NCBI GenBank assembly: GCA_902615805.1
Contig: CACMQH010000010.1
Span: 1 to 37,615, forward strand
Length of the DNA: 37,615 nt
From: Rhodospirillaceae bacterium
Lineage (GTDB): Bacteria > Pseudomonadota > Alphaproteobacteria > TMED109
Direction of reading: 5' to 3'
Shown here: positions 31,485 through 37,615 of the stretch, piece by piece
How the letters are laid out: every line of letters starts with the position of its first letter
Position numbering within the stretch: position 1 is the stretch's first letter
Program-made: the position numbers and the translations under genes
The notes under the pieces: generated by a model
Database searches by the model: none
Seen by the model: only the letters and a program-made list of their open reading frames with translations
Told to the model about the DNA's origin: nothing

Positions 31485-32462
31485 CTATCTTACTTTTATA
31501 ACTGCTTTACCTATAACCTCTCTATTGATTAATGCCTGTAATGCATATTTAGTATCTTCTAAATTAAAAACTTTAGACACTTTAGGTTTAACCTTATTTT
31601 CTTTCCACCATTTCAATATTTTTTCCATATTGACATTATGCCCATTAGGTTCTCTTTCTCTCCAGGCTCCCCAAAAAACTCCTACTATTGAACAGTTTTT
31701 TAATAAAGGCAAATTTGTAGGCGCAGATGCAATTGTACCTGAGGCAAAACCTATGACTAAAATTATACCATTCCATGCTATACATCTTAGAGACTGATTA
31801 AACACATCACCACCAACAGGATCATAAATAATATTTGCACCTTTTCCGTTAGTATATTCTTTTACTTTATCTTTAAATTCATTTTGACTGTAATTAATAC
31901 AATAATCAGCACCATACTCTTTAGCTATTTTAAGTTTTTCATCTGTACTGGCTGTAGCTATCACTTTAGCTCCTACTGCTTTAGAAATTTCAATAGCAGT
32001 TATTCCTACTCCTCCAGTAGCACCATGTATTAATACTACATCGTTTTCTTTTATATTAGCTCTCTGAAATAAAGCATATGATGATGTTCCATAAGTTAAA
32101 CTCATACTAGCTGCAGTTATAAAATCCATATTTTCAGGTACTAGTGTTATCTTATCCTCTGGAACACAAATTTCTTCTGCAAAAGCTCCATGTCCAGTAA
32201 CAGCCATAACCCTATCACCTACTTTAAGGCTTTTAACATTTTTTCCAATTTCAGATATTATTCCTGCCACTTCAGATCCAGGAGAAAATGGAAAAGGAGG
32301 TTTGTATTGATATTTCCCTTGCACAATTAATACATCTGGAAAGTTAACACCAGATGCATAAATTTCCACTCTTACTGAATTATCATCTAAAGTTGGATTT
32401 TTTATTTCGGAAACCTTTAAATCTTCTGGTTTACACCATTCGTTACAAACTATCGCTTTCAT
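31485..32462 (-). CDS. NADPH:quinone oxidoreductase (MDR family)
   Basis: The 325-aa protein belongs to the zinc-lacking quinone-reductase branch of medium-chain dehydrogenases: SGVNFPDVLIVQGKY, PFSPGSEVAGIISEIG, LVIHGATGGVGITAIEI-type Rossmann motif (VLIHGATGGVG), YDPVGGDVF and EVIGKAVIKV at the end. No structural or catalytic zinc Cys cluster is seen. It reduces quinones or enoyl compounds with NADPH in the cytoplasm; the physiological acceptor is unknown. It abuts the upstream exported-protein genes with one base between, so cotranscription with the DUF3108 gene is likely. Confidence 0.93.
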   Translation of the reverse strand: MKAIVCNEWCKPEDLKVSEIKNPTLDDNSVRVEIYASGVNFPDVLIVQGKYQYKPPFPFSPGSEVAGIISEIGKNVKSLKVGDRVMAVTGHGAFAEEICVPEDKITLVPENMDFITAASMSLTYGTSSYALFQRANIKENDVVLIHGATGGVGITAIEISKAVGAKVIATASTDEKLKIAKEYGADYCINYSQNEFKDKVKEYTNGKGANIIYDPVGGDVFNQSLRCIAWNGIILVIGFASGTIASAPTNLPLLKNCSIVGVFWGAWREREPNGHNVNMEKILKWWKENKVKPKVSKVFNLEDTKYALQALINREVIGKAVIKVR

Positions 32463-32463
32463 T

Positions 32464-33231
32464 TTATAATTCCTTTTCTTTTATTAAACATAAAAACTCT
32501 CCCCAACGAGTATCAATAGTAATTTTAGTAGGAAAAAATAAATCTTTACCTACTTTTTTATACCAGATGTAACCGTTCCCTGGATATCTTTTTTTTTCTT
32601 TCTCTGTATACCCTTCTAATTTTTTAATACTAAAAACGCATTTTATGCTATTTAAGTCTTCTGAGAAGAATTCATTTTGTTTAATTATTTCTTCTCCTAT
32701 AAAGCTAGCATTTATTATGTACCTTCTTTTCCCATCAAAAATAATTTCTTTATGATTGCAGTTTCCGTCTAAACCTAAATTTAAGACACCACTGATAGGA
32801 TCAATAGTATTTTTAAGAAGATTTGTATTAATTTTTTCTCTTCTATCATCTTCTCTGGGATCTGGTTGAGCAGATACTATTTTAGGTATTTTATTTTCAA
32901 AGCTTAAGTACATGTGTCCTTTTTTTTCACCTCTTGAATCATCAGACCTATATTGCTGACTTTTTAATTTATTATTCATTAATAGTGCATTTATGCTCAC
33001 AGTTTGTTGCCATTCAGAGATTAAAGAAAAGACTCCTACTGTTTGTGCAGTAAAATATAACTCTAATATATTAGGTTTTATTTTAATTTGTCCTTCAGCT
33101 TTAGCGAGGTTAATGCCTTTTAAATAAGCTGAAAAAAATATTTCTTTTTCTATTGTTGTCGCAAATAACATTTTATTAATAAAGAAAATAATAAAAGTAA
33201 AACTTATTTTAAGAAATGATTTTCTATTCAT
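32464..33231 (-). CDS. Exported DUF3108 domain protein
   Basis: The 255-aa protein has a signal peptide (about residues 1-24, ISFTFIIFFINKMLFA) and a beta-rich domain typical of DUF3108: FFSAYLKGINLAKAEGQIKI, SEWQQTVSINALLMNNKL, DPREDDRREKIN, TIDPISGVLNLG and PTKITIDTRWGEFL. The family is predicted periplasmic or outer-membrane associated and has no known reaction. Its ATG overlaps the stop of the upstream superoxide-reductase-like gene (TAATG), so the two are translationally coupled. Confidence 0.8.
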   Translation of the reverse strand: MNRKSFLKISFTFIIFFINKMLFATTIEKEIFFSAYLKGINLAKAEGQIKIKPNILELYFTAQTVGVFSLISEWQQTVSINALLMNNKLKSQQYRSDDSRGEKKGHMYLSFENKIPKIVSAQPDPREDDRREKINTNLLKNTIDPISGVLNLGLDGNCNHKEIIFDGKRRYIINASFIGEEIIKQNEFFSEDLNSIKCVFSIKKLEGYTEKEKKRYPGNGYIWYKKVGKDLFFPTKITIDTRWGEFLCLIKEKEL

Positions 33232-33689
33232 TAAGGTTTTTTAATTTTAATAATGTCAACCCAAGTATTATGATTATTACAAATGCTTAAAACATAAAGT
33301 TTATCTTCATAGCCCATTATATTATGTTTTGATATAGGTGTTTCTTTAGAAGGATCAAATACCTTCTCTGAAATTATATTAAACCTGTTATCTAAAACTA
33401 TATGTTTAATTATGTAGTGATCATAACCTTTCATTTCATGTGGCGTAAATACGCTTAATGTATTTTCATTAATTTCTAATAAAGGAGAGTGAGATTGTAC
33501 CACACTTTCCTTATTGCCAGGCTTAGTCTTTGTGAAATAAAAACTTCCAGCCAGTGGACCATTTAGTATATAATTTGTATCTTCTTCTGCATATAAAGAA
33601 TTAAAATATAAATATTTAAGTAAAATTAATAAAAAAAAACCTTTTATAAAAATATATCTATTTTTCTTTAATTTTTGCATATTAATCAT
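33231..33689 (-). CDS. Exported superoxide-reductase-like (desulfoferrodoxin family) protein
   Basis: After a hydrophobic signal segment (about 11-34) the 152-aa protein shows the iron-site pattern of class II superoxide reductases (neelaredoxin type): H67 in QSHSPLLEI, H84 and H91 in TPHEMKGYDHYI, and C137 and H140 in CNNHNTW. All five ligands, four His and one Cys, are present. The Glu-Lys pair that usually precedes the first His is absent. If it folds as expected, it could reduce superoxide in the periplasm without releasing oxygen. A close relative group of exported SOR-like proteins exists in proteobacteria; its physiological role is not settled. Confidence 0.8.
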   Translation of the reverse strand: MINMQKLKKNRYIFIKGFFLLILLKYLYFNSLYAEEDTNYILNGPLAGSFYFTKTKPGNKESVVQSHSPLLEINENTLSVFTPHEMKGYDHYIIKHIVLDNRFNIISEKVFDPSKETPISKHNIMGYEDKLYVLSICNNHNTWVDIIKIKKP

Positions 33690-33759
33690 AAATAAATTAT
33701 TGCTAATTACTAATCATGGTAATAGAGTTAATTAAATAACTTGCTAAGTAAAGACAAAA

Positions 33760-34209
33760 ATGAAAAAAAAAAATGTTCTAGGTCAAAAAGTAAAAGCAGT
33801 TGATAGTCCTATAAGTTATAAATTTGATAAGATAAATAATAAAAACAAAAACTCTTTATATAATATAAGAATTACTGTGCCGGAATTTACTTCAATTTGT
33901 CCAGTAACAGGACAGCCTGACTTTGCTACCATAATAGTTGACTATGTTCCTAAACAGTCAATAGTTGAGTCTAAGTCTTTTAAATTATTCATACAATCTT
34001 TTAGAAATTATGGGATTTTTCATGAAGATGTAACTTTGTTTATAGGTAAACAATTATTTAACAGTTTAAAGCCTAAATGGATTAGAGTTCAGGGTTTTTT
34101 TGCTCCAAGAGGTGGGATACCTATTGATGTTTTTTGGCAATCATCAAAACAACCTAACAATATATATTTACCAGAAATTGACTTTAGTTCATTAAGAATA
34201 AATAGATAA
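33760..34209 (+). CDS. queF: NADPH-dependent 7-cyano-7-deazaguanine reductase QueF
   Basis: The 149-aa enzyme reduces preQ0 to preQ1 in queuosine biosynthesis. The catalytic Cys47 and Asp54 lie in TSICPVTGQPDFA, the QueF motif ESKSFKLFIQSFRN follows, and His88-Glu89 lie in GIFHEDV; FAPRGGIPIDVFWQ closes the active site. It is the short, unimodular (YkvM-type) form. The N-terminal 15 residues are basic. It ends 11 bp before gmhA. Confidence 0.95.
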   Translation: MKKKNVLGQKVKAVDSPISYKFDKINNKNKNSLYNIRITVPEFTSICPVTGQPDFATIIVDYVPKQSIVESKSFKLFIQSFRNYGIFHEDVTLFIGKQLFNSLKPKWIRVQGFFAPRGGIPIDVFWQSSKQPNNIYLPEIDFSSLRINR

Positions 34210-34220
34210 GGAATTTAATT

Positions 34221-34796
34221 TTGAAAAATGTAATAGAAAGTTATCTTAAAAAAAGCAAACGTAATATCGATAATTTATTAAATTTTGAAAATAAAGAAAT
34301 TATTTTGTCTGCAAAAATGCTAGTTAAAACTATAAAACAAGATAAAAAAATTCTTATATGTGGTAATGGAGGTTCAGCCTCTGATGCACAACATTTCGCT
34401 GCAGAATTAATAGGAAGGTTTAAATTAGATAGAAGAGCATTCCCAGCAATTTCTCTAAACACTGATACATCTGCAATTACCGCAATTTCTAATGACTATG
34501 ATTACAGTAAAGTTTTTTCAAGGCAAATAGAAGGTATAGGAAATAAAGGAGATTTACTTTTTGCAATATCAACAAGTGGTAAAAGTAGAAATATTATAGA
34601 AGCTGCTTTGACTGCTAGAAGTAAACAAATAAAAGTAATAGGTTTAACTGGTGCAAAAAATTCAAAATTAGAAAAATGTAGTGATATATGCATAAAGGCG
34701 CCTAGTGAAATTACTTCTCATATACAAGAATTACATATTACTATTATACATTTATTATGTATTTTAATTGAATTAGAAATATTAGAAAAAAAATAA
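34221..34796 (+). CDS. gmhA: Phosphoheptose isomerase GmhA
   Basis: The 191-aa SIS-domain enzyme converts sedoheptulose-7-phosphate to D-glycero-D-manno-heptose-7-phosphate, the first step toward the LPS core heptose. GNGGSASDAQHFAAEL (48-63), FAISTSGKSRNIIEA and the terminal SHIQELHITIIHLLC are diagnostic. It uses a TTG start at 34221 with AAGGA shortly before. Cotranscription with queF (11 bp gap) and the next gene (1 bp gap) is likely. Together with the GT2 at 24708 it points to a heptose-containing core. Confidence 0.93.
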   Translation: MKNVIESYLKKSKRNIDNLLNFENKEIILSAKMLVKTIKQDKKILICGNGGSASDAQHFAAELIGRFKLDRRAFPAISLNTDTSAITAISNDYDYSKVFSRQIEGIGNKGDLLFAISTSGKSRNIIEAALTARSKQIKVIGLTGAKNSKLEKCSDICIKAPSEITSHIQELHITIIHLLCILIELEILEKK

Positions 34797-34797
34797 A

Positions 34798-35382
34798 TTG
34801 AATAACTTTTCAAATTTTTTTAGTGATTTAGATAAAGGGGAATTGAAAATTTGGGATTTATTAGCGCAAGGCGTAGTTAATAAAAAATCAAAATTTCATA
34901 CACCAACTTTAAGTACAATTAATGGCAATATGATAAACTCAAGAACTATTATTTTAAGGAAAGTTGATAATAAAACCAAAATGTTGTTTTTTTATTCAGA
35001 TTCTAGAAGTAGAAAAGTTTTAAACATTATTCAAAATAATAACGTTACTGTGCATTTATATGAACCTAGGTTTAAGTTGCAAGTACAACTATATGGACAT
35101 GCTAAGATTGAAAATAATTCAGAGAAAACTAAAAATATTTGGAGCAGTTTAAACAGTTTCTCAAAAAAGAATTATTTATCAGCACTTTCTCCAGGAGAAA
35201 AAATAGATAGTTTAGACAATATTAAGTATAATACAGATAATGAAGAAGCATATTGTAATTTCTCATTGATATATTTTAAAGTCACTAAATTAGAATGTTT
35301 GCAACTGTCAGATATTAAAAATATTAGGGTAGAGTTTGTTTACACCGAAAGTTCTAACAAAAAATACTATATGGTTCCCTAA
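34798..35382 (+). CDS. Pyridoxamine 5'-phosphate oxidase-like FMN protein
   Basis: The 194-aa protein is a split-barrel flavin-binding protein. MINSRTIILRKVD and LFFYSDSRSRKVLNI are FMN-contacting segments, and VTVHLYEPRFKLQVQLYGHA is the central barrel. A C-terminal segment with YFKVTKLECLQLSD follows. It resembles the general PNPOx-like group (Alr4036 type) and not PdxH, whose C-terminal motif is absent. A TTG start lies one base after the gmhA stop. Substrate is unknown. Confidence 0.85.
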   Translation: MNNFSNFFSDLDKGELKIWDLLAQGVVNKKSKFHTPTLSTINGNMINSRTIILRKVDNKTKMLFFYSDSRSRKVLNIIQNNNVTVHLYEPRFKLQVQLYGHAKIENNSEKTKNIWSSLNSFSKKNYLSALSPGEKIDSLDNIKYNTDNEEAYCNFSLIYFKVTKLECLQLSDIKNIRVEFVYTESSNKKYYMVP

Positions 35383-35417
35383 TTTACACTAGCATTTAAT
35401 TGTGTTATTTTTATAAT

Positions 35418-36206
35418 ATGAATTTTAATAATATAGATTTTTCAATATCAAATAATATAGCTAGGATTACCTTAAATAGACCTGACGCAGGTAACACGTT
35501 AAACATTGAATTAGCAAAAGAATTATATAAAGCGACAAATATAGTTGCCACAAATAATAATATTAAAGTCTTAATTTTAACAGGTAAGGGAAAGCTATTT
35601 TGTGGAGGTGGTGATTTAAAATTTCTTTTATCTAATGAAGATAAAATAAAGGAAACACTTCTCGAAATGACACATTATTTTCATGGAGCAATTGCTAGGA
35701 TGACTAGAATGGAAGCTCCTGTAATAATAGGTATAAATGGAACAGCCGGAGGAGGAGGTTTTAGTTTAGCAATTACTGGAGATATTATTTATTCAGTGAA
35801 AAGTGCTAAGTTTACAGTAGCATATACAAATGCTGGATTATCACCTGATGGTAGTTCAACTTTTTTCCTTCCTAGAATTGTTGGAATGAAAAGAGCAAAG
35901 GAACTTATGTTAACAAATAGAATATTTTCTGCTGAAGAAGCATTAGAAATGAATTTAATAGATCAAGTTTTAGATGATCAAGAACAGCTTGATCAAGCTA
36001 TTGAGAAGCAAGCAGAAATATTTATGAAAGGCCCAAAGAAAGCTTATGCTGGAGTAAAAAAATTATTAAATATTAGCTTTGATAATGGACTTGAAACACA
36101 AATGGATATAGAAGGTATAAAAATTTCTGAAAATGCTGAGAGTTTAGATGGTGTTGAGGGTTTAAAAGCTTTTAGTGAAAAAAGAAAACCAAACTTCAAT
36201 GAATAA
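35418..36206 (+). CDS. Enoyl-CoA hydratase/isomerase family protein
   Basis: The 262-aa crotonase-fold protein has the CoA-binding and oxyanion-hole segments GKGKLFCGGGDLKFLL and GINGTAGGGGFSLAITGDI, and NAGLSPDGSSTFFLPRIVG, where one usual catalytic Glu position is replaced by Gly/Pro-Asp type residues. It would act on an acyl-CoA, as hydratase, isomerase or relative; the exact reaction is not clear. ATG 35418 is preferred over the in-frame TTG at 35400. Its stop overlaps the dehalogenase start by 8 bp. Confidence 0.88.
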   Translation: MNFNNIDFSISNNIARITLNRPDAGNTLNIELAKELYKATNIVATNNNIKVLILTGKGKLFCGGGDLKFLLSNEDKIKETLLEMTHYFHGAIARMTRMEAPVIIGINGTAGGGGFSLAITGDIIYSVKSAKFTVAYTNAGLSPDGSSTFFLPRIVGMKRAKELMLTNRIFSAEEALEMNLIDQVLDDQEQLDQAIEKQAEIFMKGPKKAYAGVKKLLNISFDNGLETQMDIEGIKISENAESLDGVEGLKAFSEKRKPNFNE

Positions 36207-37050
36207 AAAATTTATTACTTTTCAATCAAAAAATATCGCTTATTTAGATGAAGGTGAAGGGCAACCTCTACTCTTTATTCATGGAAACCCAACCTCATCT
36301 TTTTTATGGAGAAATATCATTAAAGGTTTAAAAAATAAATATAGATGTATAGCGCCTGACCTAATAGGTATGGGAGATTCAGACAAATTAGATAACCCAT
36401 CTCAAGAAAATTATAGTCTTAAAGAACATATAAAATGGTTTGATGGCTTTATCAATAATGTAAACATGGATAAAAAAATTATACTTGTGATTCATGATTG
36501 GGGTTCAGCAATAGGTTTTGATTTTGCAAAAAAAAATCCTGATAGAATAGCTGGTATAGTCTATATGGAAGCAATAGTTTGTCCAATGAAGTGGAGTAGT
36601 TGGCCAGAAAATGCAACCAAGGTTTTTAAATTAATGAGAAGTGAAGTAGGCGAAGAGTTAATTTTAGAAAAAAATATATTTGTTGAAAGAATTTTGCCTA
36701 CTTCAATCATTAGAAAATTGAGTGACGAAGAAATGAGTCAATATAGAAAACCCTTTCTTAAAGCTGGAACAGATAGACAACCTACCTTAAGTTGGCCAAG
36801 ACAAATACCATTAGAAGGTGAGCCTATTGAAGTAGTTGATATTGTAAATGACTATGCTGAGTTTATGAAAAAAACTAATATAAGAAAATTATTCATTAAT
36901 GCGGAGCCAGGGTCTATTTTAACAGGTCCTCAAAGAGAATTCTGTAGAAGCTGGAAAAACCAAGAAGAAGTAACCGTAAAAGGCTTACACTTTATTCAAG
37001 AAGACTCTCCTGAAGATATAGTTCAGGCTATAGAAAATTGGTTAAATTGA
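36199..37050 (+). CDS. Haloalkane dehalogenase (HLD-II/LinB-DhaA-like)
   Basis: The 283-aa alpha/beta-hydrolase has the complete haloalkane dehalogenase pentad with LinB-like spacing: N30 in HGNPTSS, nucleophile D100 and W101 in IHDWGSAIGFDFA, E124 in YMEAIV, and H264 in LHFIQEDSPEDI. The Glu after strand 6 and the Asn-Trp halide-binding pair place it in subfamily II. It hydrolyses haloalkanes to alcohols in the cytoplasm. The start is ATG 36199, inside the end of the crotonase gene; an upstream in-frame ATG exists at 36175. The coupled pair suggests a common pathway. Confidence 0.92.
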   Translation: MNKKFITFQSKNIAYLDEGEGQPLLFIHGNPTSSFLWRNIIKGLKNKYRCIAPDLIGMGDSDKLDNPSQENYSLKEHIKWFDGFINNVNMDKKIILVIHDWGSAIGFDFAKKNPDRIAGIVYMEAIVCPMKWSSWPENATKVFKLMRSEVGEELILEKNIFVERILPTSIIRKLSDEEMSQYRKPFLKAGTDRQPTLSWPRQIPLEGEPIEVVDIVNDYAEFMKKTNIRKLFINAEPGSILTGPQREFCRSWKNQEEVTVKGLHFIQEDSPEDIVQAIENWLN

Positions 37051-37142
37051 TATTAGTATAATATATATATTTTTTATTTATTCTCTCAGCAAATATATCT
37101 ATAAATAAAAATAAATGCTTTTAAAGAATTTAGTATTATAAA

Positions 37143-37615
37143 ATGAAAATTTTTAAAAATTTACTTAGAACAATATTTTTTATTATTTACCCTAATTACT
37201 TGTTTTCAGAAATCATTACTAAAGAGGATTTAAAATTTTTAAGTTTTAATGATAAAAAATTTTTTGTAGAAAATTGTCTTGAAAAAGAAAATATTATAGT
37301 TACACCTCAATGCTTAAATTTTTTAGGCATAAAAATCTTATTAAACAATTCAGACAATTTAGAAATTTCTAAAGAAAGTTTAAAATATATAAAAAATCAA
37401 TCTATTTATTATTTGAATAAAGCCGCAGATAGTGGTTATGTAGATGCATATATAAACCTAGGTTGGATATACAGTAATGATAAGTTTGAATTGCAAGATC
37501 TTAAAAAAAGTGCTGAATATTTTAAGCTATATAATAATTTAAAAACAAATGGTTTACAAATTAAGGTTATAAAAAAAGATGAAATTACTTTTGATAGGAA
37601 CCAAATTATTTTGGG
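37143..37615 (+). CDS. Exported Sel1-repeat protein (3' end cut by window)
   Basis: The frame begins at ATG 37143 with a likely signal peptide (MKIFKNLLRTIFFIIYPNY) and continues to the window edge, 157 codons so far. Near residues 93-125 lies one Sel1/TPR-like repeat, KAADSGYVDAYINLGWIYSN, with KKSAEYFKLYNN following. Sel1 repeats are helical protein-binding solenoids, often in exported or signalling proteins. The C-terminal part is outside the window, so the domain set is unknown. Confidence 0.75.
   Translation, partial: MKIFKNLLRTIFFIIYPNYLFSEIITKEDLKFLSFNDKKFFVENCLEKENIIVTPQCLNFLGIKILLNNSDNLEISKESLKYIKNQSIYYLNKAADSGYVDAYINLGWIYSNDKFELQDLKKSAEYFKLYNNLKTNGLQIKVIKKDEITFDRNQIIL

Overview
The window is AT-rich, Gram-negative chromosomal DNA with tight gene packing: many gaps are below 20 bp, several genes overlap, and TTG starts are common. 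The best fit is a streamlined alphaproteobacterium, probably marine. Supporting this are a SAM-II riboswitch in front of metY, a PsiE-like protein, a ScfR/RamB-type regulator, an M23 peptidase-bactofilin pair, an SbmA/BacA-type transporter, a haloalkane dehalogenase and PomAB-like flagellar stator genes. This placement is inference from gene content. I saw no rRNA, tRNA, CRISPR array, transposase or phage module.

Layout. 1-1164 (+): the end of an unknown gene, a 58-aa ORF and an exported fasciclin-like protein. 1157-4175 (-): a GFA-type zinc protein, an unknown protein and the stator genes motB and motA. 4244-6533: a DUF1566 protein (+), a small membrane protein (-) and rpoN (+). 6549-8631 (-): six small, mostly unrecognised genes, including two adjacent cyclic-nucleotide-binding-fold proteins with degenerate ligand pockets, an exported TPR protein, a membrane peptide and a one-repeat TPR miniprotein. 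8678-10117 (-): metY, flanked by a strong terminator and by a SAM-II riboswitch leader. 10163-13940: an HDAC-family deacetylase, an EamA transporter whose reading frame is broken at an A7 run, four small unknown genes and psiE.

13944-14158 is the most structured intergenic gap. It holds a 14-bp perfect inverted repeat enclosing a second hairpin, then four TGTAAA repeats running up to the start of a ScfR-like regulator. 14159-21205 (+) continues with a glutathione transferase, a photolyase, and an SbmA-like transporter coupled to an RND/MMPL exporter. An MFS exporter (-), msrA (+) and an iron-type alcohol dehydrogenase (-) follow. 24708-28280 is an envelope block: glycosyltransferase, sugar epimerase, M23 endopeptidase and bactofilin, the last two overlapping.

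28293-31484 looks like an amide-use locus: a Liv-type binding protein divergent from an exported formamidase/acetamidase, plus a small one-lobe binding-protein-like protein. 31485-33689 (-) carries a quinone oxidoreductase, a DUF3108 protein and an exported superoxide-reductase-like protein retaining all five iron ligands. 33760-37050 (+) is a tight run: queF, gmhA, a PNPOx-like flavoprotein, an enoyl-CoA hydratase and a haloalkane dehalogenase. The window ends inside an exported Sel1-repeat gene.

Points most worth a second look: the metY leader, where the aptamer loop has an exact 7-nt complement near the ribosome binding site; the inverted-repeat element at 13981-14041; the 6549-8631 cluster; the EamA frameshift at an A7 run; and the exported superoxide-reductase-like protein.
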